A DNA stretch of 64,000 nucleotides from Goodfellowiella coeruleoviolacea (lineage in GTDB: Bacteria; Actinomycetota; Actinomycetes; Mycobacteriales; Pseudonocardiaceae), in NCBI RefSeq assembly GCF_024171785.1, contig NZ_JAMTCK010000017.1, positions 156,280 to 220,279 on the forward strand, written 5' to 3'. Shown piece after piece: positions 24,798 through 33,791 of the stretch (position 1 is the stretch's first letter; the number at the start of each line of letters is the position of its first letter). Position numbers and translations under genes: made by a program. Below the pieces are notes generated by a model. That model ran no database searches, was not told the origin of the DNA, and saw nothing but the letters and a program-made list of their open reading frames with translations.

Positions 24798-27367
24798 TCG
24801 GCCTCGCCCTGCGCGGCCTGCGCCACCACCGCAACGGCTTCCTCGCGTCGTTCGTCGCGCTGTTCTTCGGCGCCGCGATCGTGGTGGCCTGCGGCGGTCT
24901 GCTGGAGACCGGTGTGCACGCCGCCGCACCACCGCACCGCCTGGCCGCCGCGCCCATCGTGGTGACCGGCGACCAGTTCTACCCGGACGAGGGCGACGAG
25001 TTCGCCGAGCGCGTCCGGCTGGACGCCGGCCTGGTCGACCGGGTCGCGTCGGTGCCCGGCGTCGCCGCGGCAGTGCCCGACCTGGCGTTCCCCTCGGCCG
25101 TGTTGCGGGACGGCGCACCGGTCGAGCCGCCGACGACCGGCCGCAACTGGTCGGCCACCCGCCTGGCCCCGCTCTCGCTCACCGAGGGCGCCGAACCGGC
25201 CCGCGCCGGCCAGGCCGCGCTGGACCCCGGTCTTGCCGAGGCCGCCGGGGTGCGCGTGGGCGGGCGGGTCACCCTGTCGGTGTCCGGTCGCACCGGCCAG
25301 TACCTGGTCACCGGCCTGGTCGCCGGCCCAGGCGCGGCCGGCGCGGTGTTCCTCGCCGACGCCGAGGCGGCCACCCTGGTGAGCCGGCCGGGCCAGGTCG
25401 ATTCCATCGGCGTGTTCACCACCCCGGGCAGCGACCCGGCCTCGGTGCGGCAGGCCGTCGAGGCGGCCGTGGCCGGCGCACCGGCCACCGTGCTCACCGG
25501 TGACGAGCGGGGCCGGGCGGAGAACACCGCGGTGGTGACCGGGAGCGGCACCCTGATCACGATGGCCGCGGTGTTCGGCGGGCTGTCCGCGGGGGTCACC
25601 GTGTTCGTCGTGGCCAGCACGCTCGGCCTGGCCCTCCAGCAGCGGCAGCGGGAGATGGCGCTGCTGCGGGCGATCGGCACCACGCCGGCCCAGTTGCACC
25701 GGCTGGTCCTCGGCGAGACGCTGGTCGTCGCCGCGGCCGCCACCGCGCTGGCCTGCTGGCCCGGTCCGCTGCTCGGCGGCTGGCTGCTGGACGTGTTCGC
25801 CGGTGCCGGTGTGGTGCCGGAGTCGATCGTGTTCCGGGCCGGCTGGGTGCCGATGGCCGTGGGCGCGGGCACGGCCCTGCTCACCGCGCTGGGCGCGGCG
25901 TTCATCGCCGCCCGGGGCGCGGCCCGCACCCGCCCGACCGAGGCGCTCGCCGAGGCGGCGGTGCGACGCCGCTGGTTCAGCTGGGTCCGGCTGGTCGCCG
26001 CGGTGCTCTGCCTCGGTGGGGCCGTCACGCTGTCCCTGGTCACCGCGAACATGGCCGGCCCGCAGGCGGGCAGCACCGCGATCCCGGCGGCGATGCTGTG
26101 GACGGCGGGGTTCGGCCTGCTCGGGCCCGGCCTGGCCAAGGTCAGCACGGCCGTGCTGCGCTGGCCGCTGCGCGCGGTCACCGGGTTCGCCGGTCACCTG
26201 GCCATGCTCAACGCCAGGGCGCGGGCGCAGCGGGTGGCCGGGGCGGTGATGCCGGTGATGCTCGCCAGCGGACTGGCCACCGCCATGATCTACCTGCAGA
26301 CCACCCAGGCCGCCGGCGCGGACCGGGCGTTCACCGAGAGCCTGAAGGCGGATCTCGTGCTCACCTCGACCACCGGCGGCCTGCCGCTGTCCCTTGTGGA
26401 CACCGTCGCCGGGCTTCCCGGGGTCGCGGCGGCCTCGGCGCAGCTGGCCAGCGCCGGGTTCGTCGAGCCGCCACCCCCGCCGGAACAGCCGGCGTCCACC
26501 GACGAGGAGGACGAGGACGACGACAAGAAGGACACCGGCGATCCCACGGAGGTGCCGGTGCAGGGCGTGTCGGCCGAGGGCGTGGCGCGGGCCACCGCGT
26601 TCCACGCCACCAGCGGCAGCCTGGCCGACCTGCGCGGCGACACCGTCGCCCTGCCCACCTCGGTGGCCGCCGACACCGGGCACGCGCTCGGCGACCGGGT
26701 GCCGATGCGGCTGGGCGACGGCAGCCAGGTCAGCCTGGAGCTGGTCGCCACCCTCGACGGCCAGCGCGGCTACGAGACCGCCCTGGTGCCGGCGGCGCTG
26801 CTGGTCGCGCACACCGACAGCGGCCTGCTGCCGCAGATCGTGGTGAGCGCCGAGCCGGGCGCCGACCGCACCCGGCTGACCGGTGCGCTGTCCGGGCTGG
26901 CCGCCCAGCAGCCCGGCCTGCGGGTGGCCGACCGGGAGGCGCTCACCGCCGCCCAGACCGAGCACGGCGACACCCAGAGCTGGATGTCCTTCCTCGTGGT
27001 CGGCATGGTGCTCGGTTACGCGACCATCGCGCTGGTCAACACCCAGGTGCTGGCCACGACCGAGCGGCGCAGGGAGTTCACCCTGCAACGGCTGATCGGC
27101 TCAACGCGCACCCAGGTGGTCGCGATGATGGCGGTGGAGGCCGTGCTGGTCGCGGCGGCGGGAATCCTGCTCGGCCTGCTGGTCGCGGCGCTGACCCTGG
27201 TGCCGCTGAGCCAGAGCGTGCTGGGGTCGGCGGTGCCCGACGGGCCGCTGTGGATCCTGCTCGCGGTGGTCGGCGGCACCCTCGTGCTCACGCTCGGCAC
27301 GACCCTCCTGTCCACCACCCTGGTGCTGCGCACCCGCCCCGGCGACGCGATCGGCGTCCGCGAATGA
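24794..27367 (+). CDS. FtsX-like ABC transporter permease (type VII, MacB-like)
   Basis: 857 residues from the GTG at 24794. One N-terminal helix (about 14-38), a large external domain, an FtsX four-helix block (about 260-480), a second external domain and a final FtsX block of three helices (about 740-850). An acidic low-complexity stretch (TDEEDEDDDKKD, about 571-582) lies in the second external domain and is unusual. Such permeases transmit force across the membrane rather than forming a channel. Works with the overlapping ATPase gene; substrate unknown (peptide, lipid or drug). Confidence 0.9.
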   Translation: MIGLALRGLRHHRNGFLASFVALFFGAAIVVACGGLLETGVHAAAPPHRLAAAPIVVTGDQFYPDEGDEFAERVRLDAGLVDRVASVPGVAAAVPDLAFPSAVLRDGAPVEPPTTGRNWSATRLAPLSLTEGAEPARAGQAALDPGLAEAAGVRVGGRVTLSVSGRTGQYLVTGLVAGPGAAGAVFLADAEAATLVSRPGQVDSIGVFTTPGSDPASVRQAVEAAVAGAPATVLTGDERGRAENTAVVTGSGTLITMAAVFGGLSAGVTVFVVASTLGLALQQRQREMALLRAIGTTPAQLHRLVLGETLVVAAAATALACWPGPLLGGWLLDVFAGAGVVPESIVFRAGWVPMAVGAGTALLTALGAAFIAARGAARTRPTEALAEAAVRRRWFSWVRLVAAVLCLGGAVTLSLVTANMAGPQAGSTAIPAAMLWTAGFGLLGPGLAKVSTAVLRWPLRAVTGFAGHLAMLNARARAQRVAGAVMPVMLASGLATAMIYLQTTQAAGADRAFTESLKADLVLTSTTGGLPLSLVDTVAGLPGVAAASAQLASAGFVEPPPPPEQPASTDEEDEDDDKKDTGDPTEVPVQGVSAEGVARATAFHATSGSLADLRGDTVALPTSVAADTGHALGDRVPMRLGDGSQVSLELVATLDGQRGYETALVPAALLVAHTDSGLLPQIVVSAEPGADRTRLTGALSGLAAQQPGLRVADREALTAAQTEHGDTQSWMSFLVVGMVLGYATIALVNTQVLATTERRREFTLQRLIGSTRTQVVAMMAVEAVLVAAAGILLGLLVAALTLVPLSQSVLGSAVPDGPLWILLAVVGGTLVLTLGTTLLSTTLVLRTRPGDAIGVRE

Positions 27368-27389
27368 CCACCACCTGACCGCCCGGCGA

Positions 27390-27438
27390 GGCGGCCCCGG
27401 CCGGACCGTCCACCACCCCCACGGCCGGCCGGGCCGCC
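27390..27438. terminator. GC-rich hairpin between convergent permease and MFS genes
   Basis: Arms 27390-27404 and 27425-27438 pair over 14 bp with one bulged base, around a 20-nt loop. No T-run. It follows the permease stop by 22 bp and would serve both directions. Confidence 0.55.
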
Positions 27439-27559
27439 GCGGGCGCGGAACCCGCGTGGTCATGCGTCGGCGATGAGGGCCGGCACCACCAGGAACGGTG
27501 CCTCGGAGCAGCCCCATCGCATCCCGCACTTCCCAGTGGCGCCACCCCGCGGGCAGCCG

Positions 27560-29038
27560 TCACCGGCGCGGGATCACCCGGAGTCGGGTCCACGGCCAGG
27601 TGGGCAGGCGCAGGCCGCCCCGCCTGGCCAGGACGAAACCGGCGATCAGCGCGGTGAGCACCGCGACCAGGCCGCCGACCACCAGGGGGGACCGCCCGGT
27701 GAAGTTCTCGGCCAGCCAGCCCATCAGCGGGCCGCCCACCGGGTTGCCGCCCAGGAACACCAGCATGTACAGGCCCATCACCCGGCCGCGCATGGCCGGG
27801 CTGACCGCGAGCTGCACGGTGGCGTTGGCCGTGGTGGTGAAGGTCATCATGGCCGCGCCGACCGGGACGAGGGCCACGCCGACCGCCCAGAGGCTGGGCA
27901 TCAGCCCGGCGACGGCCTCCAGCACGCCGAAGGCCAGCGCGCCACCCAGCATCAGGCTCACCCTCGGCTTGCCCTTGGAGCTGCGCCGGGCCGCCAGGGT
28001 GGCGCCGGTGAGCGTGCCCACGGCCAGCATGGTGGACAGGAAGCCGTAGGCGTCGGCCTCGCCGCCGAACACGTTGCGCGCGACCACGGCCAGGGTCACG
28101 TAGAAGTTCAGCCCGAAGGTGCTCACGAAGAACACCAGCACCATCACGGTCACCAGGTCGGCGCGCCGCCGCACGTAGCGCAGGCCCTCGCGCAGCTGCC
28201 CCTTCCTGCGCGGCACGGGTGGGCTGCGATGCAGCTGGGCCGGGTTCATCAGCAGCAGCCCGCCGATCACGCCGACGAAGGTGGCCGCGTTGATCAGGAA
28301 CACCCAGCCGGTGCCCACCACGGTGATCAGCACGCCGGCGATGGCCGGCCCGACCATCCTGGCCAGGTTGAACGTCATCGAGTTGAGCGCGACCGCGTTG
28401 GTGAGCTGGTCCCGGCCGACCATCTCCACCACGAACGACTGGCGCACCGGGGTCTCCACCGCGGAGACCATGCCCAGCAGCAGGCACAGCACGTAGACCT
28501 GCCACAGCTGGGCCACGCCGGTCACGTCGAGCAGCCCCAGGGTGAGCCCGCACAGGCCGAGGCCGGTCTCCAGCCCGACTAAGAGCTTGCGCTTGTCCAG
28601 CCGGTCGGCCAGCACGCCGGCCCACAGCGAGAGCACCAGCGTGGGCAGGAACTGCAGGGCCGCGGCCACGCCCAGGGCGACCGGGCTGCCGTTGGACAGC
28701 TCCAGCACCAGCCAGTCCTGGGCCACCCGCTGCATCCACACGCCGATCAGCGAGACGACCTGGCCCGACGCGTACAGGCGGTAGTTGCGCACCCGCAGCG
28801 AGCTGAACATTCCACCGCGCTGAACGCTCCGCTGTGGACGGTCAGCGTCCACAGCGGACTTCGACACCCCGGTGGGTTCGGTGCCACGATCAACACCGTC
28901 CACATCGGACTGTGGTGCGACGGCGGTGGGGGTGGGGTCCTCGGCCGCAGGTGGGGTCGTCACACCGGCTGGGGGTGGTTGTGGGCTTCCAGCGCTGCTC
29001 GCCTGGTCTGCTCCGGTACCACCCGCGTAAGCCGGCAC
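27560..29038 (-). CDS. MFS transporter, EntS/MFS_3-like drug or siderophore exporter
   Basis: 492 residues. After an unusual 75-residue Pro/Ala/Ser-rich cytoplasmic N-terminus, 12 helices begin at about residue 90. The loop motif GVLADRLDKRK (motif A) and RNYRLYASGQVVSLIGVWMQ are typical of MFS_3 exporters. The second half repeats the pattern (RRSSKGKPR loop). The GTG start at 29038 lies 4 bp past the MarR stop; an internal ATG at 28810 (MFSSLRVRNY) is the alternative start if the extension is not translated. Substrate unknown; control by the upstream MarR protein is expected. Confidence 0.85.
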   Translation of the reverse strand: MPAYAGGTGADQASSAGSPQPPPAGVTTPPAAEDPTPTAVAPQSDVDGVDRGTEPTGVSKSAVDADRPQRSVQRGGMFSSLRVRNYRLYASGQVVSLIGVWMQRVAQDWLVLELSNGSPVALGVAAALQFLPTLVLSLWAGVLADRLDKRKLLVGLETGLGLCGLTLGLLDVTGVAQLWQVYVLCLLLGMVSAVETPVRQSFVVEMVGRDQLTNAVALNSMTFNLARMVGPAIAGVLITVVGTGWVFLINAATFVGVIGGLLLMNPAQLHRSPPVPRRKGQLREGLRYVRRRADLVTVMVLVFFVSTFGLNFYVTLAVVARNVFGGEADAYGFLSTMLAVGTLTGATLAARRSSKGKPRVSLMLGGALAFGVLEAVAGLMPSLWAVGVALVPVGAAMMTFTTTANATVQLAVSPAMRGRVMGLYMLVFLGGNPVGGPLMGWLAENFTGRSPLVVGGLVAVLTALIAGFVLARRGGLRLPTWPWTRLRVIPRR

Positions 29039-29042
29039 GTCG

Positions 29043-29477
29043 TTACTGCCCCGCCATCCTGTCGATGATCTCCGCCGCCCGGGCGAGGATCTCCCGTTCG
29101 TCCTGTCGCAACTCGGCCAGCCGCTTGTCCAGCCAGACCTCCCTGGCCTGGATCTCGGCCGCGTGGAACTCCAGCCCCGCCTCGCTGATCGTCACGATCG
29201 CCTGGCGCCCGTCGGTGGGGTGCGGCCGGCGGGTGACGAAGCCCAGCTCCTCCAGGGCGGCGATCACCCTGGTCATCGACGGCGGCTGGACGCCCTCCTT
29301 GGCCGCCAGCTCCCCCGGCGTCAGCGGTCCGCACTTGTAGAGCGTGGACAGCGCCGAGATCTGGGTCAGCGAGACGGCCGCGTTGGTGCGTTGCGCCCGA
29401 AGGCGACGGTTGAGCCGGACAACCGCCAGCCGCAGCCGGCTGGCCAGCCCGGATTCCACCTCATCGCGCTCCTGCAC
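29043..29477 (-). CDS. MarR family transcriptional regulator
   Basis: 144 residues. The wHTH has SLTQISALSTLYKCGPLTPGEL, recognition helix VQPPSMTRVIAALEELG and wing RRPHPTDGRQAIVTIS with the conserved DxR. Terminal helices provide dimerisation. GTG start at 29477; the upstream DNA (TATTTAGCTTACCTCACG) is AT-rich for this genome and should hold promoter and operator, giving a nearly leaderless transcript. It is first in an operon with the MFS exporter and probably represses both until it binds a ligand. Confidence 0.9.
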   Translation of the reverse strand: MQERDEVESGLASRLRLAVVRLNRRLRAQRTNAAVSLTQISALSTLYKCGPLTPGELAAKEGVQPPSMTRVIAALEELGFVTRRPHPTDGRQAIVTISEAGLEFHAAEIQAREVWLDKRLAELRQDEREILARAAEIIDRMAGQ

Positions 29478-29574
29478 GTATTTAGCTTACCTCACGATTT
29501 CTTCACGTGCTCCGTTTCTCCGGCCGCCGTTCCTCCGCCAGGCGCCGCGACGCACCCCAGGTCAGCGCGGTCGC

Positions 29575-31032
29575 TCAGGTCAGCGCGGCCCGGATCGGGT
29601 CGACCGCGAAGTAGGCGACGAACGCGATCGCCACCACCCACATGAGGGGGTGAATCCCGCGCGCCCGGTGCGTGCAGAGCCGGATCACCACGTAGCTGAC
29701 GAACCCGGCGCCGATGCCGTTGGCGATCGAGTAGGTGAACGGCATGACCACGATGGTCAGGAACGCCGGCAGCGCCACCGAGAAGTCGGTGAAGTCGATC
29801 TCCCTGACCTGGCCGACCATCAGCGCGCCGACCACCACCAGCGCCGGCGCCGCCGCCTCCACCGGCACCACCTGGTAGAGCGGGGTGAAGAACATGGCGG
29901 CCAGGAACAGCAGCCCGGTGACCACGTTGGCCAGGCCGGTGCGGGCACCCTCGGCGATGCCCGACGCCGACTCCACGAACACCGTGTTCGAGCTGGCCGA
30001 GCCGGCGCCACCGGCCACCGCGCCCAGCCCCTCCACGAACAGGGCCTTGCCCACGCCGGGCAGCTGGCCGTTCTGGTCGACCAGGCCGCCCTCCTTGCCC
30101 AGGCCGGTCATGGTGCCCATGGCGTCGAAGAAGTTCGCCAGCACCAGGGTGAACACCAGCAGCGCCACGGTGATCGCGGGCAGCCTGGTCCACGCGCCGA
30201 ACGAGAAGTCCCCCACCAGCGACAGGTCGGGCAGGCCGATCACCTGGTCGGGCAGGGCCGGGTAGCCCAGGTTCCACCCCTTGGGGTTGGTTCCGGCGGA
30301 CGGACCGGCGTGCACGATCGCCTCGACCACGATGGCCAGCACGGTGTTGGCCACCACCCCGATCAGGATCGCGCCGCGCACCCGCTTGGCCACCAGCACA
30401 CCCGTGATGAGCAGCCCCGCCACGAACACCGCCGTCGGCCAGGACGCGATCGAGCCGTGGATGCCCAGCCCGACCGGGACGGTGGTGTTGGCCGCGTCCG
30501 GCAGCCGGCGCACGAACCCGGCGTCCACCAGCCCGATGAAGCAGATGAACAGGCCGATGCCCACGGCGATGGCCGACTTGAGCGCGGCGGGCACCGCGTT
30601 GAACACGGCGGTGCGGAACCCGGTGGCCACCAGCACCAGGATGATCAGGCCGTCGATCACCACCAGGCCCATCGCCTCCGGCCAGCTCATCTGCGGCGCG
30701 ATGGTGACCGCGAGCAGCGAGTTGATGCCCAGACCGGTGGCGATGGCGAACGGGTAGTTGGCGACCAGCCCGAACAGGATCGTCATCACCCCGGCGACCA
30801 GCGCGGTCACCGCGGCCACCTCGGGCACCGGCAGGATGTTGCCGAGCACGTCCCGCTTGGCCGAGGCGTCACCGGCCGAGTAGCTGCCCAGGATCAGCGG
30901 GTTGAGCACGACGATGTACGCCATGGTCACGAAGGTGACCAGGCCGCCCCTGACCTCCCGCCCCACGGTTGACCCGCGCTCGGACACCCGGAAGAACCGG
31001 TCGAGCGCTGAGCGCGGTGTGGTTGTGGCCAT
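29575..31032 (-). CDS. NCS2 family permease (AzgA-like hypoxanthine/guanine/adenine transporter)
   Basis: 485 residues, 13-14 helices. The start (ATG 31032, GAGGGGAA upstream) is followed by EVRGGLVTFVTMAYIVVLNP, typical of AzgA-type purine permeases. Further family marks are NYPFAIATGLGINSLLAVT, ANFFDAMGTMTGLGKEGG and SASSNTVFVESASGIAEGARTGLAN, where the conserved Asp and Glu form the substrate and proton site. It imports purine bases with protons. It is divergent from DUF2530, an order frequent in actinobacteria. Confidence 0.92.
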   Translation of the reverse strand: MATTTPRSALDRFFRVSERGSTVGREVRGGLVTFVTMAYIVVLNPLILGSYSAGDASAKRDVLGNILPVPEVAAVTALVAGVMTILFGLVANYPFAIATGLGINSLLAVTIAPQMSWPEAMGLVVIDGLIILVLVATGFRTAVFNAVPAALKSAIAVGIGLFICFIGLVDAGFVRRLPDAANTTVPVGLGIHGSIASWPTAVFVAGLLITGVLVAKRVRGAILIGVVANTVLAIVVEAIVHAGPSAGTNPKGWNLGYPALPDQVIGLPDLSLVGDFSFGAWTRLPAITVALLVFTLVLANFFDAMGTMTGLGKEGGLVDQNGQLPGVGKALFVEGLGAVAGGAGSASSNTVFVESASGIAEGARTGLANVVTGLLFLAAMFFTPLYQVVPVEAAAPALVVVGALMVGQVREIDFTDFSVALPAFLTIVVMPFTYSIANGIGAGFVSYVVIRLCTHRARGIHPLMWVVAIAFVAYFAVDPIRAALT

Positions 31033-31164
31033 GGTCGTTCCCCTCGAAGTTCGGCTTCCTGGTCGGCCGGCTGCGTCCGCACGCACTGCCCTGGTCGGTG
31101 TCGACCAGGCAGCGGCCGGGGGAAGCCTGCCTGACGGTTGTTTCGGCCAGGTAGCCTGCCTGAC

Positions 31165-31491
31165 GTGGCCAAGGTGACCGAACGCGACCCTCGGGGAGAG
31201 GCTGCCGGCGGCAACCAGAACCGGCAACACGAACTGCCGCCGCCCCCGCCGCTGCCGCGCAGGTTCACGGACGTGGTGCCGATCGTCGTGGTCGGCTCCT
31301 CGATCATGTTCGTGGTGTTCGCGGTGCTGCTGGTCGCCCGGCTCGCCGCCGGCGTCGACTCCGGCGAGGTGATGTGGACCTGCCTGGCCGGCTGGGTCCT
31401 CGGCCTGATCGGCCTCGGCGTCGTGGCCTGGCAGCGCGCCGCCGCCCGCCGCGGCTCCCGAGGCGCCCAACAGGGCCTGCTCGACGACTGA
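31165..31491 (+). CDS. DUF2530 family small membrane protein
   Basis: 108 residues. A Pro-rich segment (LPPPPPLPRRFTDV) leads to two membrane helices (about 40-60 and 70-90) and a basic C-terminus. The PLPRRFTDVVPIV lead and WVLGLIGLGVVAWQR helix match DUF2530. Function unknown. GTG at 31165 is preferred over an open frame to 31138. It lies between the divergent purine permease and the convergent MazG-like gene. Confidence 0.7.
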   Translation: MAKVTERDPRGEAAGGNQNRQHELPPPPPLPRRFTDVVPIVVVGSSIMFVVFAVLLVARLAAGVDSGEVMWTCLAGWVLGLIGLGVVAWQRAAARRGSRGAQQGLLDD

Positions 31492-31561
31492 CCCCCCGTC
31501 AGCCGGTGCTCACCGACCCCGTGTTCACCGGTCGGTGCTCACCGGTCAGGGGCCTCACCGG

Positions 31562-31915
31562 TCAGGGGCTCGCGGTCGTCTCCGCGCCGCCAGCGGTGGC
31601 GGCGACCCGGTCGGGATGCCACACCAGCCACTTCCGCTCGACCTGTTCCGCCAGGTCAACCCCGTGGTGCCGAGCCATCAGCAGCACGTGGCACAACACG
31701 TCGGCCAACTCGGCGCCGAACCGGTCGTCCAGTTCCTGCTGCGTGTTCCCCTTGGCCCTGGCCTGACCGGTCCGCATCAGAAAGGCCTGCGTCAACTCGC
31801 CGACCTCCTCCTGGAGCTTGAGGAGGAACCACGTCTCGTCCCGCGTGAAGCCGTGCGCGCGGGCATAGCCACGCGAGACCACCTCGACGTCGTCACTCAG
31901 CCGCGCCAGATCCAC
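31562..31915 (-). CDS. MazG-like nucleotide pyrophosphohydrolase
   Basis: 117 residues, a single all-alpha NTP-PPase module. The metal-binding motif EEVGELTQAF (E-x2-E at about 36-39) and the later ELADVLCHVLLMARHHGVDL (E-x2-D) supply the four acidic Mg ligands. It hydrolyses (d)NTPs to monophosphates, probably removing damaged nucleotides. RYxRAHGFTRDETWFLLKLQEEVGE resembles the short actinobacterial MazG-like group. The gene starts 9 bp after the hydrolase stop, so both may be on one transcript. Confidence 0.85.
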   Translation of the reverse strand: MDLARLSDDVEVVSRGYARAHGFTRDETWFLLKLQEEVGELTQAFLMRTGQARAKGNTQQELDDRFGAELADVLCHVLLMARHHGVDLAEQVERKWLVWHPDRVAATAGGAETTASP

Positions 31916-31924
31916 GGGGGCAGC

Positions 31925-32686
31925 CTAGAGGCCAGGCGTTGGCCGTCCCGAGAGATGCTGGCGGCCGACGGTGAGCAGCAGTTCGCTGAGTTCGGCTGGC
32001 ATGGTGATCATGCAGTCGTGGCCGGTCGGCAGCTCGAACACCTGTGCCGGGGACCCGTTGGGCTGGATCGCGGGGACGGGCCGCCGGGTGATGCCCTCCG
32101 GGGTCGCGCCGACGCAGTGGATGTGCGTGCGCGGGATGGCGTTCACGGCCGGGTTGTCCAGGTGGACCGGTTGCTGGAGGCAGCGCACCGGCTGGTCCGA
32201 GAGCATCGTGCGCAGCCAGGCGATGTCCGCCGGGTCGGTGACCCCGAACAGGCCGAAGGGCGGCGGCCGCTCGGGCAGCGGGGGAACGCGCCAGCCGCTG
32301 TCGGAGCGCGCGGCGAGGTCGATCAGGTGCTGGGTCATGGGCTGGACGTCCACCGCGGTCTCGCCGTCCTCCGGGACCATCGCGTCGAGGTACACCAGGT
32401 GCGCGATCCGGTCCGGGATCTGGTTGGCCACGGACGAGATGACCAGCCCCGCGTAGCTGTGCCCCACCAGGACGACGTCGCTGAGGTCGTGGTCGTTGAT
32501 CAGCTTGACGACGTCGTCGACGTGCGTGTCCAGCCCCACCTCGGGGCTGAGCAGGTGCACCTTGTCGCCGTAGCCGGTCAGCGACGGCGCGTGCACCCGG
32601 TGTCCGGCCGACTCCAGCAGCGGTACCACCCGCTGCCAGCACTGGCCGCTGTGCCAGGCGCCGTGGACCAGCAGAAATGTTGACAT
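31925..32686 (-). CDS. Alpha/beta fold hydrolase (esterase/hydroxynitrile lyase-like)
   Basis: 253 residues from the ATG at 32686 (MSTFLLVHGAW). Oxyanion HG at 8-9, nucleophile Ser77 in GHSYAG, acid residue in the region after the cap, and His in PTGHDCMIT near residue 226. HSGQCWQRV and the Met-rich cap match the salicylate esterase/EstC group of small-molecule esterases. Divergent from an HxlR regulator with palindromes between them, so it is probably controlled by it. Substrate unknown. Confidence 0.85.
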   Translation of the reverse strand: MSTFLLVHGAWHSGQCWQRVVPLLESAGHRVHAPSLTGYGDKVHLLSPEVGLDTHVDDVVKLINDHDLSDVVLVGHSYAGLVISSVANQIPDRIAHLVYLDAMVPEDGETAVDVQPMTQHLIDLAARSDSGWRVPPLPERPPPFGLFGVTDPADIAWLRTMLSDQPVRCLQQPVHLDNPAVNAIPRTHIHCVGATPEGITRRPVPAIQPNGSPAQVFELPTGHDCMITMPAELSELLLTVGRQHLSGRPTPGL

Positions 32687-32743
32687 GTTCGTCCCGTTCG
32701 AGATGCGCCAGCGCGAGGCACTGGCGGTTACCATTCATACCTC

Positions 32744-32815
32744 GGTTCCGTTCAGGAACCACGACCATGCTGGCGCGCTCGACGCGGATCGGGCAATAAG
32801 GCACTTTTCAGTGCC
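32744..32815. promoter_or_regulatory. Two inverted repeats between the hydrolase and HxlR genes
   Basis: GGTTCC-GTTCA-GGAACC (32744-32760) and GGCACT-TTTC-AGTGCC (32800-32815) are perfect inverted repeats. The first is 58 bp before the hydrolase start, the second 21 bp before the HxlR start. They are candidate operators for HxlR autoregulation and hydrolase control. Confidence 0.55.
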
Positions 32816-32835
32816 CCGGTTCCAGGGAGGTAACC

Positions 32836-33225
32836 ATGACCGCCACAGCGGGCGGGCCACAGCAGACACCGGACGACGCCTGCCGGGCCCGGGAAGTGCT
32901 GGACCTCGTCGGGGACAAGTGGACGCTGCTGGTCGTGCGCCACCTCAGCCAGGGGCCGCGCCGGTTCACCGAACTCAAGCGCGCCATCGACGGCATCAGC
33001 CAGCGCATGCTCACCGTCACCCTGCGCGCCCTCGAACGCGACGGCATCCTGACCCGAACCGTGCGCAACGTCATGCCGCCGCACGTCAGCTACGAACTCA
33101 CCCCGATGGGCACCACCCTCCGCGCGGCCGCCCTGCCCCTGCTGGAGTGGAGCACCACCCACCTGGCCCAGATCGACGCCGCCCGCGCCCACTACGACAC
33201 CCGCGCCGACACCCCACCCGCCTAA
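32836..33225 (+). CDS. HxlR family winged-helix transcriptional regulator
   Basis: 129 residues. HxlR signature VLDLVGDKWTLLVVRHLSQGPRRFTELKR, recognition helix ISQRMLTVTLRALERDG and wing segment YELTPMGTTL are complete. A Cys at residue 16 (DDACRAREV) is placed where several HxlR regulators sense reactive electrophiles or quinones. AGGGAGGTAACC upstream of the ATG is a strong ribosome binding site. It likely controls the divergent hydrolase. Confidence 0.92.
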   Translation: MTATAGGPQQTPDDACRAREVLDLVGDKWTLLVVRHLSQGPRRFTELKRAIDGISQRMLTVTLRALERDGILTRTVRNVMPPHVSYELTPMGTTLRAAALPLLEWSTTHLAQIDAARAHYDTRADTPPA

Positions 33226-33261
33226 CCCGAACCAGCCCCCGCGCTGGGGGTCTCCGTGGTT

Positions 33262-33783
33262 TCAGCCAAGCCGTTGCCAGCCGGGCCAGCTCTTGCGGAG
33301 TTCGGGTGGCCGCTCGTTCTCCCGAGGCCACAGCCGAAGCCGATACGAGTCCACCCCCACGGCGCCTTCGGCCGCTTCGGCGTAACCACGGCCTGACACG
33401 CGGGCACGGTAGCGACCAGACGGTACGGATTCCGGGCAACGAACCGGAGTGAATCCACCAGACGGCTCGAACACCAACTCGCCGTCGCACACGTCGAAAT
33501 CGGCGTCGACCACGTGGTCCCAGGCGTCGTTGTCCAGGGGAGGTTCCTCGGACCAGACCTCGACCCGCATTGGAGCATCGAAGCTCTTTCGAAACGGAAC
33601 GACAACGTCAATCAGGCCGTCCACAACACCGACCCACCGACCTGACTGCCGCGCGTCGTCCAATGCGCGCAGCACCGCGTCACTGGTGGAATCGTCGCGC
33701 CACGGCGCCACCGAGTAGATGTAGACCTGCCCATAATCGATCTCAACTTCGAGATCGATCACTATGCTGGGTTCACTCGTCAT
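33262..33783 (-). CDS. Hypothetical protein, beta-rich, soluble
   Basis: 173 residues. No domain recognised. It starts with alternating acidic/hydrophobic strands (SIVIDLEVEIDYGQVYIYS), then RWVGVVDGLIDVVVPF, and ends with YRLRLWPRE and KSWPGWQRLG. The pattern resembles small cytosolic proteins of the kind found beside toxins or regulators in actinomycetes, but no partner is identifiable. Convergent with HxlR; it begins the accessory segment 33.2-39 kb with lower GC content. Ends 8 bp before the zinc-finger operon's stop end, on the same strand, after a separate start. Confidence 0.6.
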   Translation of the reverse strand: MTSEPSIVIDLEVEIDYGQVYIYSVAPWRDDSTSDAVLRALDDARQSGRWVGVVDGLIDVVVPFRKSFDAPMRVEVWSEEPPLDNDAWDHVVDADFDVCDGELVFEPSGGFTPVRCPESVPSGRYRARVSGRGYAEAAEGAVGVDSYRLRLWPRENERPPELRKSWPGWQRLG

Positions 33784-33791
33784 CAGCGCGA

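Noticed and set aside
24050..27088. Very long (1012-codon) open frame antisense to the ABC exporter genes
   Set aside because: It is the mirror of two clearly homologous genes (ATPase and FtsX permease) in GC-rich DNA; composition is Arg/Gly/His/Gln-rich with no domain.
31500..31565. CACCGGTC-type repeats between DUF2530 and MazG-like genes
   Set aside because: Short, irregular repeats in a 70-bp convergent gap with no convincing hairpin or consensus.
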